Notes: generated from the sequence alone by a model not told the origin. A stretch of DNA of 17,381 nt from Haplosporangium gracile (GCA_015499985.1 JAAAUF010000792.1:2210-19590); one strand, 5' to 3'. Counted from the stretch's first letter, positions 8,965-17,381 are shown. Made by a program: numbers and translations.

Positions 8965-9028
8965 CCACAATACCAATTAGCATGTAGATAAAGGGCGAGC
9001 CGCCCTCCAGTTAATTCTAGACTCATAG
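8965..9028 (+). pseudogene. Untranslated relic of the ancestral C-terminal coiled coil behind copy B
   Basis: In one frame this reads HNTN, TAG, HVDKGRAALQLILDS, TAG. It aligns with the end of copy D (HQINALYVEASRLQAMLDS, then TAG). The DNA also matches, with GCGAGC and CTCATAGTTTT shared. It lies 88-151 nt after the present stop of copy B, so the gene once ended here. Most of the intervening tail sequence has been deleted. Confidence 0.7.
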
Positions 9029-9080
9029 TTTTCTTTTTTCCCATCATATCTTTTTCCATAATCTTTGTTGCACTAGTAAA

Positions 9081-9086
9081 AATAAA
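9081..9086 (+). terminator. Polyadenylation signal candidate of copy B
   Basis: AATAAA lies 53 nt after the relic ancestral stop at 9026-9028. The equivalent distance in copy D is 46 nt (17051-17053 to 17099), so this is probably the original 3' processing signal, still in use. Confidence 0.55.
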
Positions 9087-10066
9087 TGAGGCGACGCACT
9101 TCTCCATATGTCCCCTATTTTTTGTCCGATGCTGCTTATCTGTCTAGGCTTTTCCGTGGCTTGTCGAGCGCGAGAGATCATGCTTACCGAAGGGCTGAAT
9201 TCATTTTTCTTCAATTTTGTAAGTTTTTCAGTTCCATACCCACAAGTCGTTCAAATGCAGAAAACGAATGTGACGAGTTCAAGTAAAACAAAACGTGAAA
9301 ATTGAAAAAAAGAATTGCCAAAACATAACGTGCAGACTTTTGCCGGCTTTGTGGGGGAGATCTCTTGTTTCCCTCTGACTGAAGAACGGAGGGCCCGTTT
9401 AAAAGAGGATGTAACATTTCCTTCACAGCAACCTATTTGCGAACAGCAATACTCATCTCCTTTTTCATTTTGTTTCCACGTTCCTGCTGTTCTTTTGTAT
9501 CATGAGAGACTCTTGTGGCCTGTTGGAAATTATCGAGGTACAACAAAAGTGACTAGGTACAGACCCTCCTATCGTCCAGGACTGGAGTGATGCCAAAAAG
9601 CAAAAAAAAAAAATCCTTTTCTAAAAAATAATAGGAAGTATGCGTCATTCCTTCCTGAGAATGAGGATAAACGAATAGATTCTCTCTGGGTTTTATAGGG
9701 CTGGAATGGATCAGGAGCTTTACGTTACCCTGCCTCTTTTTTTCTGTTTGCATACACAAATCGCTTATAAAAATGCGCATCATTTTTTCTTACCCCACAC
9801 TCACATATACACAACCCCAACATAGAGGAAGCATGACGGATCCGTTTCGGTTGATGGTTGGAAGGAAGATCGATGGTGAAAATGATGCCGCACATGACCA
9901 TTTTTTTTAATCTGGCACGTTCGTTGGCGAATGGTAATGCTGCCACCCCTACCTCCTGTCAACGAACATATCGAGGGGAAAGTAAGGATCCATTAATTGG
10001 TCGACTGATGGACCAATGTGTGCAATTTCTACCTGTCATCGTTCTTCCTTACCCAGTATCTTGACA
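9087..10066 (+). other. Intergenic between B and C, mostly featureless
   Basis: No convincing gene is present. A 3'-flank motif (TTGCCAAAACATAACGTG, about 9316-9333) resembles sequences behind C and D. An isolated TATAAAA at 9766-9772 precedes a 25-codon ORF that begins ATGACGGATCC at 9833. No family is recognisable in it and it is not called as a gene. Confidence 0.5.
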
Positions 10067-10256
10067 CATGCCTCGTTTGTTTGCCAGTGACACACCCGGA
10101 AAGATTTATTTCAGGGGCCAGGCAGACCGAGACTATAATTTGAGCCCAGCTGTTGTTCCCTCAAAGTTGCCTTCTTAATTACCGACACATCGCCTTTTTG
10201 ATGGCGAACTGCTGCTGTAGGTATATACATTTGGATGGAGCATGCCATCGCTATAA
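10067..10256 (+). repeat. Duplicated upstream block 1, copy C
   Basis: CATGCCTCGTTTG is followed by GATTTATTTCAGGGGCCAGG, ATAATTTGAGCCC and TTAATTACCGACACATCGCC. These match the same succession before copies B (5204-5370) and D (about 14070-14222). Diverged and non-coding. Confidence 0.6.
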
Positions 10257-10576
10257 TAGGTCCTTAGGAACATGGATCATCATGACCGATCATGGCTCTA
10301 TCTTACTCTTGTTTTTCTATTCCCCTCTTCTCTAGTACCTTTCTTCACCATATTTCACAGTCCTTTCTTCTCCACACGCATTTTCTCACTCACCTCTTAG
10401 TAACACAAGTGACTAATTTTGTTTTTCTTGCTTTCCTTAGATAATAAAGTTTAATCACCATTGATGACTCCTTGGCCAGGCAAGAAAGACAAGGAAAGAA
10501 CCCTTCAAGGCGTTAAAACAACCTATTCACACTAGCATTTATCCCAACTCCATACTGACTCTAATCTCCTGTTCTC

Positions 10577-10850
10577 CATCGTTGTCAACAATGAGGGCGA
10601 AACTGTTTTGCGAAGATGAGAAATGTTTGTGCAATGTTTTGATAATGCGGGCCTTTTTTTTCTCTCTTTTCTTGAGACAGTCTACAGTGTGTGGCGTTTT
10701 GTTTGATTTTTGGGTTACAGTAAGTCTGCAAGAAATCAAAGTCAGTGTGCCTTTTTTTTTTTTGTTTGAATGCCTTGTCCCTTGTTTGTATGTTGTGCAT
10801 TGTTTTTCGCTTTTTTCTATCCCTGATCGATTTCCATTGAGATCATGCGA
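10577..10850 (+). promoter_or_regulatory. Conserved proximal promoter block of copy C
   Basis: Collinear with the blocks before B and D. It includes GTTGTCAACAATGAGGGCG and AATGCCTTGT (10769-10778), and a shared box from about 10794 that holds TTTTTCGCTTTTTTCTATCC, CTGATCG and GATCATGCG. Unlike B, no TATAAAA follows; the next bases read ACTAAAATACAAAGTC. Transcription of C may therefore start differently or more weakly. Confidence 0.55.
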
Positions 10851-10929
10851 CATACAACAACAAAACTAAAATACAAAGTCTCAGCCAGGCAAGGTGAAGG
10901 TGTAATTCCTTTTCGATGCTCTAAGACTT

Positions 10930-11160
10930 TACTCATTCCTTTCTTACTTTCTCTCTTTTCGGTTCGTCCTCCTACCCCTAACTCCCGCCATCATCTACAC
11001 TGTCCTCTCTTTCCCCTTCCCTCCCTCTCTCCTTCTCTCCCTCTCTCCTTCCTCCCATCGCCCCTTCCCCCCATCCCCCCTCCCCTCCTCTCCTTCATCT
11101 CCCCTTCCCCCTCTTCTCCATTTCTTCCTTGCCCTTTCTATTTTCTTCCCGCCTTCCGAT
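10930..11160 (+). repeat. Long C/T-rich tract upstream of copy C
   Basis: About 230 bp are dominated by C and T, with TCCCTCTCTCCTTC-like runs on the + strand. Neither B nor D has a tract this long. Pyrimidine tracts are common just upstream of transcription starts in fungi, so it may set the start site of a copy that lacks a TATA box. Expansion by slippage is an equally simple reading. Confidence 0.7.
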
Positions 11161-11258
11161 TAACAGTATCCTCGATTCACCACCCTTACCACCCGTAGCA
11201 TCCAGTCGCCTATTCCTAACTCAGGAACCTACCCTATTTCAAACCACATCTACATTCG

Positions 11259-12995
11259 ATGAGGTATGGCGCCTGGCTTTGCGCACTTTTTTGTTGCTGC
11301 CTCCTGTGGAGCGTGGCTTTAGCCAGAGCGCCAAATATGGTGTACTTCGCCGCCTACGCGACAGTCGACGAAAACACACTTTACATCCAAGGTGGAGCCA
11401 ATGTCACCATTTCCTCTACCACATACAACCAATTCTTTTCGCTCGATTTGACGCGGAGCTGGAATACTTCAAATCCACCTTGGTCCGAGGTCCTTACCGC
11501 CGCTGGCAGTCGCATCCCACCACGACTCAAGACTTCCTCTCACTCAATGTCGCTCTCAAAGGTCCGCAAGACGTTGACGTTTTGGGATATGTACAACGCC
11601 CCACCCTACGGCGTGAGTTTCCACCTCGACACTAACAAATGGGAGGACCTGCCCGCTCTACCTACACAAATACCCTCCCACTTCAAAGTATTGAAAGCAG
11701 CAACCGATGTCACAACGGATCGTGTTTACCTTCCAGGAGGTTCTCCTGGTAACGGAATGCTCGTCTATGACCCTTCTTCGAAAACCTCGACTGGGCTTGT
11801 AATGCCACCCGGAGGAACTGCTGCAAGTTGGAATATGTATACTTTTGCTTGGAACGATGTCCGGCAATCGTTCTTGTATTTTGGAGGGTATGACTCAGCA
11901 GGTTTGTCGTTCTTTTACGAGTACGCACCTGCAGCAGCAACTCCATGGACAGCCTTGGTACGTCCAAAGAATAAAGAGTACTTCTATATTTTTTTGTTAA
12001 TATGGTTTCGACCTTTCTTTTTGCACCTTAGAAAGTACCCTCACAAAGTCGTCTCACGCTCTCTCCCTCTCTTACTCTCTTCACTTTTCTTTCGCCCAGA
12101 CGTCATCCGGATCCGTACCACCTCTTCTTGCCGACAGTTGCATGGTCTCTGGTAAAGAAAAAGTCATTTACTCCTACATGTCCGCAACTGTTTTAAAACT
12201 ATAGCCATAATAAAATGATGACTAATTTGTTTATCCCTTTGTTGGATGTTTGTCTGTGCTAGCCTATAGCGGAACAAAGATGATCGTTTTTGGAGGCAGA
12301 TCTCCAGGCAAAATATCCGGCTCGCTCTACATCCTTGATGTGCCAACGATGACTTGGAGTCTAGGCCCTAGTTCTCAACCTCGGATGGCGATGGTCTGTT
12401 CAGTCTCCGGAGATAACTTTATTGTCTGGGGAGGTATGACAGCACATGAACTTACTAGTCATTTTCTCAAAAAAAAAACTTGCCAACCTTGTGTTACTGA
12501 TCATCCGTCGCTAACGATTTTATATCTTGGCATGTTGGCGTTTGATTGTTATTCAATGTCGTAGGAGTATCGTGGGGTGATTCGGCAGTGAATGTACTGT
12601 TGTCGGGGACTCCTATTGTATACAACATGTATTTGGCACAGTGGACGACAACTTTTATCGCCAAAAAAGACACACCAGCAAGACCAGTCACAACAAGACA
12701 ACCACCAGAGTCAGGAGCAGGAGGTGGCAGTACGGCGACAGGAGCAGGGTTAGTTAGTGGTACGGCGACAGGAGCACCCGCATTTGGGAATACGGTGTCA
12801 GGGCCGTCAGGAGTTGGCAATGCTGTTACAGGAGAAACAGAAGCCCCCAAAAGCAACAGTACCGCGATCATTGGAGGCGCCGTTAGTGGCGGAGTGGTCA
12901 TCGTTTCGATTGCTGTCGTGGTGGGGATAGTCGTCTTTAAAAGGCGGCGCCATCGTCGTCGGGAGTCACTACCAAAGGAATTTTGGAACATTTGA
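11259..12995 (+). CDS. Copy C: Kelch-type membrane protein with very short tail
   Basis: Exons 11259-11957, 12100-12151, 12263-12433 and 12565-12995 join in phases 0, 1 and 1 to give 450 residues. A signal peptide (LFCCCLLWSVALARA) is followed by the propeller, with blades TLYIQGG, NQFFSLDLTRSWNTSNPPW, TLTFWDMY, FHLDTNKWEDLPALP, DRVYLPGG, SFLYFGGY, MIVFGGR, SLYILDVPTMTW, FIVWGG and PIVYNMYLAQWTTTF. A short linker of GGGSTATGAG-like repeats follows, then a Gly-rich helix (about 409-432) and an 18-residue tail, RRRHRRRESLPKEFWNI. The tail is abruptly short compared with D: homologous but broken tail sequence lies after the stop. Expected at the plasma membrane with the propeller outside. The leader motif before 11259 supports the start. 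Confidence 0.86.
11958..12099 (+). other. Copy C intron 1 (phase 0)
   Basis: The donor is TTG|GTACGT and the acceptor TTCGCCCAG|ACG, preceded by a long pyrimidine run. The join restores PWTAL-TSSGSVPPLLADSCMVS. Confidence 0.85.
12152..12262 (+). other. Copy C intron 2 (phase 1)
   Basis: The donor is TCTG|GTAAAG and the acceptor GTGCTAG|CC. GACTAAT near 12219 is a branch-site candidate. It follows the 52-nt mini-exon at 12100-12151. Confidence 0.85.
12434..12564 (+). other. Copy C intron 3 (phase 1)
   Basis: The donor is GGAG|GTATGA and the acceptor GTCGTAG|GA. The join gives VWGGVSWGDS, in register with B. Confidence 0.85.
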
Positions 12996-13020
12996 CCTCA
13001 GGAGCTACGATTCTAACAGA

Positions 13021-13026
13021 AATAAA
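13021..13026 (+). terminator. Polyadenylation signal candidate of copy C (new position)
   Basis: AATAAA occurs 26 nt after the present stop codon, ahead of the tail relic. A second AATAAA at 13501-13506, just past the relic, is in the place of the signal used by copy D and is probably the ancestral one. If the first is used, the relic is not transcribed into mature mRNA. Confidence 0.45.
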
Positions 13027-13064
13027 AAAAGGTTATAGCTAACGTTCACTTTTGATAAGTTTAA

Positions 13065-13510
13065 CCACCAGCCACGGCAACAACTCCACAGCCAACACTC
13101 CAGAACACTCACTCTGTGAGATATACGTCAAACACCACTCACAGCAACAACGCTAAGTTTTATTACGGTTAAAAGCCGCAATATGATCCCATGCGCGCCC
13201 TCCCCCCGCTTAATTCGTCGGATTTCTATCTTTGTCTTCGTCTCGATCTACATCAATGCTTGTTGTCATCTTCGCCATGACCGTCCCCCCACAATATTCT
13301 TCACCTCAGCAGTATCATTTCTTTGACTCCAGTCCTCCGCCTCGACAGAGCACACGAAACCCTCAAAATCATAGTACCCTAAACCCTCAGCATTACGATA
13401 CCCATGATTCAACGCTTATTAACAACCAAGACATTCAAAATCAGGTTAGCGTTCTGCAAGCGGAGTACCGACTGCTGGCGATGCTTCATTCCTTTTCTAC
13501 AATAAAAAAG
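13065..13510 (+). pseudogene. Untranslated relic of the long cytoplasmic tail behind copy C
   Basis: Starting at CCACCAGCCACGGCA, the translation PPATATTPQPTLQNTHS, later NTTHSNNAKFYYG followed by TAA, aligns with the copy D tail (IPQPARATTSQSTFQ, SAHSNKPQQGYG). After a frameshift, 13232 onward reads SSSRSTSMLVVIF, YSSPQQYHFFDSSPPPRQST, RNPQ, then NNQDIQNQVSVLQAEYRLLA. These match D residue for residue in order. With an internal stop, a frame change and no link to the stop of copy C at 12993-12995, this is decaying former coding sequence. The open stretch 13232-13513 could in principle still be read on its own, but it has no promoter of its own that I can see. Confidence 0.75.
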
Positions 13511-13513
13511 TAA

Positions 13514-14060
13514 AAGCCATTACAAGCTTCAACTACATGCATTATGCTTAAACAATTCGATATGAAGGTTTCGAGCAAACAAGGAAAAGTGGGCTGACCG
13601 TTTGCTTTGCTATTTCTCTGTGCTAACATCTACTGTCAACACGACACAATATCATTGGTCTACTTTCCGTACTATGGTCATCAATTGAGTACTGTCTGAT
13701 GGAAATGATGGGGTGCAGGCATATCTTTTGTCGAAGCTGGGCCAATCCATCCAAAAAAAAAAAAATGCTTTTAAAAAGTGAACCAGATGTGACGTGCTTA
13801 TTTTAGTAGCGAAGACGAAGGTTAGGTCTGTTCTGGGTGTAGCAGGACTGAAGGAGGGGGTGTTCTTTGCGTGGTTCTGCGCAAACTAGGTTCCGAATAT
13901 AAGTATCGCTTTTCTCCTTTATCATGAACGTATTCGCAAACCCGGCAGATGGGCATGGGCCCTTTTGTTAATAAGGAAAGAGCGAGGAATTAGGAGGAGA
14001 GGAATGAAGTCAGTCCTGAAGGAGATTATACATATGGGTCCCCTTTTCTTTACCTTCGAC
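13514..14060 (+). other. Intergenic between C relic and D, no gene seen
   Basis: No recognisable gene. CCAGATGTGACGTG at 13783-13796 resembles the 3' flank of copy D (17279-17292) and marks this as the duplicated 3' part of the unit. A poly(A) run lies at 13753-13765. Confidence 0.5.
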
Positions 14061-14069
14061 AATGTGAGT

Positions 14070-14222
14070 GAAGTGATTTTCAGGGGCTGGGATGTTACAT
14101 ATCAAGTGAGAACTGATTTGAGTCCTCTTACCGGGTTCTTTTAATTTTGCCTTTGATTTACTGACGTGCTATTTTGATTGAAAATGCGGTTGTGGGCACC
14201 ATGGATGAAGTATGTCACCAAT
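14070..14222 (+). repeat. Duplicated upstream block 1, copy D
   Basis: GTGATTTTCAGGGGCTGGG, TGATTTGAGTCC, TTTGATTTACTGACGTGC and GCGGTTGTGGGCACC follow the same succession as before B (5236-5350) and C (10103-10220). Diverged and non-coding. Confidence 0.55.
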
Positions 14223-14495
14223 GGATAAGGAAGATGGCCTTCTCTCTTTCGTTTATTTCTGCTTTTTTCATCTTCAATATGTTTTCATCGTCCCTTCTTT
14301 TTCGTTTCTTTCGATGATTTCCCTCTCTCTGTCTCTCCTCCCTCTTCCTTTTATGACAAAGGCAATTTTTTTTTATTGGGGTATGGTCAAAGGCTGTTAA
14401 CCAGGTAATAGAGACAGAGAAGAGAAGTCCTGGAGGCATTGCTGGCCATTCATCTATTTTCAGTCTCTAGTCCATATTGAATCCGCTCTTCCTCG

Positions 14496-14826
14496 TCTCC
14501 AGCAGTGCCAACAGTGAGAGCATTACCAGGCGTTGGATAGGCATGGAAATATGTTTATGCAAGTTGATTTCTCGACGCGGGATGTTTATCATATCCCCGA
14601 TAAGGTTTGAACGTAATCTATGAGGTGTCAGCGTGTGATTTTCAGTGACAGTCCCGAAAAATCATGCCGATGCTGAATTGCCTGGTTTTGTTTGTATGCC
14701 TTGTTTTGTTTGTATGTCTTGATTTGAACGCTTTGTTTGTATGTCACTGGCAGATGGGCACTCTTTTTCGCTTTTCTCGTCCTTAATCGTTTCATCGAGG
14801 ACCATGCTCAAAAAAAATAATAAAAA
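14496..14826 (+). promoter_or_regulatory. Conserved proximal promoter block of copy D
   Basis: It contains GTGCCAACAGTGAGAGC, a GCCGATGCTGAATTGCC motif also found before B, repeated TTTGTATGCCTTGTTTTG-type units (14691-14745) and the shared box at 14757-14806 (TTTTTCGCTTTTCTCGTCC, CGTTTCATCGAGG, CATGC). An AT-rich stretch TAATAAAAA at 14818-14826 sits where copy B has its TATA box. The ATG is about 200 bp downstream. Confidence 0.58.
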
Positions 14827-15026
14827 GTCCCAGGCAGCGCGAAGATGACATCTTTCTTGACTGCTTAGTTCTTCTCTTTGTTTCTTGTTTTTCTTTCTGT
14901 TATTTTCTGTTATTTTCCCTTCTGTATTCTCTCCGCCAACAGCATTTTAGATGCACCATCCTTCCTCATCCGCACGCCCATTCCGAATTCTACGACATAC
15001 CCCATTTTATTACACATCTACATACA

Positions 15027-17053
15027 ATGAAGTTCAGCTCACAGCTTTGTCAACTTGCGTTGTGCGGTCTTCTATGGCGCGTTTCCACCGGAGCGCCGCC
15101 AACAATGGCCTACTTCTCTGCCTACGTAACAGTCGATGAAAGCACACTTTACATGCAGGGCGGATCCAGCGACTCTACCACCGATATCACATACAATCAG
15201 TTCTACTCCCTGGATCTCACACAGAGCTGGGATACGTCGAATCCGCCTTGGTCCGAAATCCCCACCGTTGGCCCCATTCCACCGGAGCTCAAGACCTGGG
15301 GTCATTCGATATCGCTTTCACGGAACCAAAAGACATTGACCTTCTGGAACATAAACACTACTCTCTCTTACACTGCAAGTTTTCATCTGGACACTAACTC
15401 ATGGGAGGAACTGCCCGCTCCTTTTCCTCTTTCTCCGCCTCAAAAAGGAGACTATAATCAATTATGCAAAGCAGCGGCGGACCCAACGACCGATCGTGTT
15501 TATATCCCTGAAGGCGCAAACAAGGGTATGCTAGTTTTTGAGCCTGCTTCAAGAACCTCAACCGTGCTTGCAATGCCACCTAGCGATAAGAACGATACCG
15601 TGTGGAGTGCTTACACATTTATCTGGAGTGATGTCAGACAGTCGTTTTTGTACTTTCGAGGGTTTGATTATGCTGGGCCCGGGACATCTTATTTTTACGA
15701 GTACAAACCCACACGCGCTAACCTATGGTCAATACTGGTATCTGCGCAAAATTTAGAATGTGCTTTATTTTGTTTGCTATGGTCATGATTTCGTTGGCGC
15801 AAGAAGTAACCCTCATAATACTTACTGGGACTTTTTTCTTGTTATTTAGAACTCTACTGGTATCGTGCCACCTCCTCTTGTTGGCAGTTGCATGGTCTCT
15901 GGTAAGGAGAGTCCGAAAAACGCCGAAAATAATTTCGCCATTGGTTGTTTTGGCTACTATGGACATTGATGACTGAATTACTTGGCACCTTGTTGAATAT
16001 CATTTTTTTTTCTAGCTCACAATGGGGCCAAGATGGTTCTCTTTGGAGGAATGAATGCTGCTGCAGAGGAATACTCCGGCACTCTGTACATCCTCGATGT
16101 CCCAACCATGACATGGAGTCAAGGATCAAGCTCTTTACCCCGACTGGGCATGGTCTGCTCCGTCTCCGGAGACTACTTTATCGTATGGGGAGGTACGACA
16201 GTTACATTTGCTACCGGTCAGCGCCCATTTTTCTGCTTCTTTTTTGAGCTTTTTATCTAACTTGTCGTTTTACGTCGTGTTTTGCTTTTACTCGCTCGTC
16301 AAATACTTAGGCCTTTCTATAGCCATTGATGGACACTTAAGTCCCATTTCGGAAATCCCAATTGTTTACAACATCAAATCGGGACAATGGACGACACAGT
16401 TTGTCGATAAAAAAACGTCAAACGACAACAACAAGAAGCACACTACCATCATCGGATGTGCGGTTGGGGCCGGAGCAGTCGCCATGTTGATTGTCATTGC
16501 CATAATCGTCAGGTGGCGCCGTCACCGTCAGCAGAAAAAGAAGGAAACGCAAGAGTCCCCATCACCCCAGGTTCGACCCGGAGAGGAAATTGAAAAGGAG
16601 TTCATAAAAGATATGTACTTTCGAAGTATTCCACAGCCGGCAAGAGCAACAACCTCGCAGTCAACATTTCAAAGAACTCCCCTTATCAGTTATTCCCCAA
16701 ACAGCGCTCACAGCAACAAACCTCAACAAGGTTACGGTCAAAGTCTGCAACAAGACGCCATGTACTATCCTTCGCAGCGGACTTCATCACCTCCTCGGCG
16801 TATCCAATCCCTGATGTCGTCTCGATCTACATCAACGCTTGTTGCCATCCCCATCATGACCACCTCCTCACGATATCCTTCACCACAGCAGAATCATTCC
16901 TTCGATCCCAGTCCTCCTTCTCGACGGACAACGCGAAATCCTCAGGGTTGTGACAACATAGAACCGACGCTTAATAGCAACCAGGAAATCCAGCACCAGA
17001 TTAACGCGCTGTATGTGGAGGCGAGCAGACTTCAGGCGATGCTTGACTCATAG
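15027..17053 (+). CDS. Copy D: Kelch-type membrane protein with full-length cytoplasmic tail
   Basis: Exons 15027-15737, 15850-15901, 16016-16192 and 16311-17053 join in phases 0, 1 and 1 to give 560 residues. A signal peptide (LCGLLWRVSTGAP) leads into the propeller, with blades TLYMQGG, NQFYSLDLTQSWDTSNPPW, TLTFWNI, FHLDTNSWEELPAP, DRVYIPEG, SFLYFRGF, MVLFGGM, TLYILDVPTMTW, FIVWGG and PIVYNIKSGQWTTQF. Two usual Gly residues are replaced (PEG for PGG, FRG for FGG). There is no repeat stalk: about 20 residues link the propeller to the helix at about 360-380 (IIGCAVGAGAVAMLIVIAII), followed by RWRRHRQQKKK. The 180-residue tail is Ser/Pro/Gln-rich, has an SRRTTRNPQ motif and ends in a short coiled coil (QEIQHQINALYVEASRLQAM). 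This is the only complete tailed copy in the window and serves as the reference for the truncated ones. Confidence 0.88.
15738..15849 (+). other. Copy D intron 1 (phase 0)
   Basis: The donor is CTG|GTATCT and the acceptor TTATTTAG|AAC. The join gives WSIL-NSTGIVPPPLVGSCMVS. Confidence 0.83.
15902..16015 (+). other. Copy D intron 2 (phase 1)
   Basis: The donor is TCTG|GTAAGG and the acceptor TTTTTCTAG|CT. It follows the 52-nt mini-exon at 15850-15901 and gives CMVS-AHNGAKMV. Confidence 0.85.
16193..16310 (+). other. Copy D intron 3 (phase 1)
   Basis: The donor is GGAG|GTACGA and the acceptor AATACTTAG|GC. The join gives VWGGLSIAIDGH. Confidence 0.82.
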
Positions 17054-17098
17054 TTTTTTATCCCTCTTTTAAATCCTCCCTGCTCCCTTTGTCGTGCA

Positions 17099-17104
17099 AA
17101 TAAA
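17099..17104 (+). terminator. Polyadenylation signal candidate of copy D
   Basis: AATAAA lies 46 nt after the TAG stop. The same arrangement is found after the relic stop of copy B and the relic tail of copy C. Confidence 0.6.
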
Positions 17105-17285
17105 AAAAAGGGAGACAAAGAGGGGTCTCTGCCGTAGCTCAAATATTTGTTTTATGATTGCTTTCGTCAGTCTCAATGTCTGTTCTTCCTCTGTGAGTAT
17201 CTTTCGTGTGTCGATTAAAATTTGCTTACACGGGTTCCTTCGAAACGCAACAAAAAAAAATTTAAAGAAAAAGATTTGCCAGATG

Positions 17286-17307
17286 TCACGTGAATTATGT
17301 CATGTGA
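17286..17307. promoter_or_regulatory. Paired E-box-like sites
   Basis: TCACGTGA (17286-17293, a perfect palindrome) and TCATGTGA (17300-17307) lie 14 bp apart, start to start. Such octamers are typical binding sites of bHLH-zip factors of the Cbf1/Pho4/SREBP type. They could belong to the promoter of a gene beyond the window. Whether they are functional cannot be told from the sequence. Confidence 0.4.
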
Positions 17308-17332
17308 CCAGTAAGTGCTTATGCCTTACACT

Positions 17333-17378
17333 CCTTTTTGCAAAAAGGCCCACTTTTCATAGTAAATGTGGGCTTTTT
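17333..17378. repeat. Overlapping palindrome and hairpin at window end
   Basis: CCTTTTTGCAAAAAGG (17333-17348) is a perfect 16-bp palindrome. Its right half also pairs with a later segment: AAAAAGGCCCAC (17342-17353) against GTGGGCTTTTT (17368-17378), with one bulged G and a 14-nt loop. The two foldings exclude each other. It may be the edge of a small foldback element or a 3' processing structure. The window ends here, so no second boundary can be seen. Confidence 0.55.
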
Positions 17379-17381
17379 CGT

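Noticed and set aside
9833..9910. 25-codon ORF (MTDPFRLMVGRKIDGE...) with TATAAAA about 60 bp upstream
   Set aside because: The start faintly resembles CRN N-termini, but the frame ends at once and nothing downstream continues the domain. Too little to call.
10930..11198. C/T-rich open frame (Pro/Leu/Ser-rich, about 117 codons) as a coding region
   Set aside because: A pure pyrimidine tract yields Pro/Leu/Ser/Phe in any frame. There is no homology and it sits in the promoter region of copy C.
13232..13513. 93-codon open frame as an independent small gene
   Set aside because: Its sequence aligns collinearly with the cytoplasmic tail of copy D, and its upstream part is broken by a stop and a frameshift. 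It is better explained as a relic of the copy C tail.

Overview
The window looks like nuclear DNA of a filamentous fungus, most probably an early-diverging Mucoromycota lineage such as Mortierellomycotina. The signs are short spliceosomal introns (about 107-142 nt) with GT..AG ends and CTAAC/CTAAT-like branch sites, T-rich promoters, AATAAA signals, and a family of secreted Kelch-type proteins with one membrane span. A decayed fragment resembling the N-terminal domain of Crinkler (CRN) proteins also fits, because such families are expanded in these fungi. The lineage call is inference; no ribosomal or mitochondrial marker is present.

Layout: five copies of one gene family lie head to tail on the + strand. 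Copy A (78-1690) is the 3' part of a gene that begins upstream of the window. Behind it (1831-2720) are relics: a coiled-coil scrap and a broken CRN-like gene. A dead copy, psi (2862-4685), follows, with nonsense codons, frameshifts, a deleted mini-exon and a lost splice acceptor. Copies B (6154-8877), C (11259-12995) and D (15027-17053) are intact genes of four exons each. They share intron positions and phases (0, 1, 1), a mini-exon of 49-52 nt, and recognisably duplicated 5' and 3' flanks. The unit that duplicated was therefore the whole gene with its promoter.

Each intact protein has a signal peptide, a Kelch/galactose-oxidase-like beta-propeller of about 320 residues, a juxtamembrane linker, one Gly-rich membrane helix, a basic stop-transfer stretch and a cytoplasmic tail. 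The propeller is conserved. The two flanking modules vary: B carries a long Thr/Pro and Gly/Thr repeat stalk built from a 24-bp minisatellite, C has a short vestige of it, and A and D have almost none. A and D keep long Ser/Gln-rich tails ending in a coiled coil, while B and C stop 18-35 residues after the membrane.

The most interesting observation is that untranslated relics of the long tail still lie behind the stop codons of B (about 8965-9028) and C (about 13065-13510). The ancestral polyadenylation signals remain downstream. The array therefore appears to have generated receptor-like forms with tails and decoy-like or adhesin-like forms without tails, by repeated 3' truncation. The function of the family (cell-surface sensing, adhesion or self/non-self recognition) is not known from the sequence; those roles are hypotheses.
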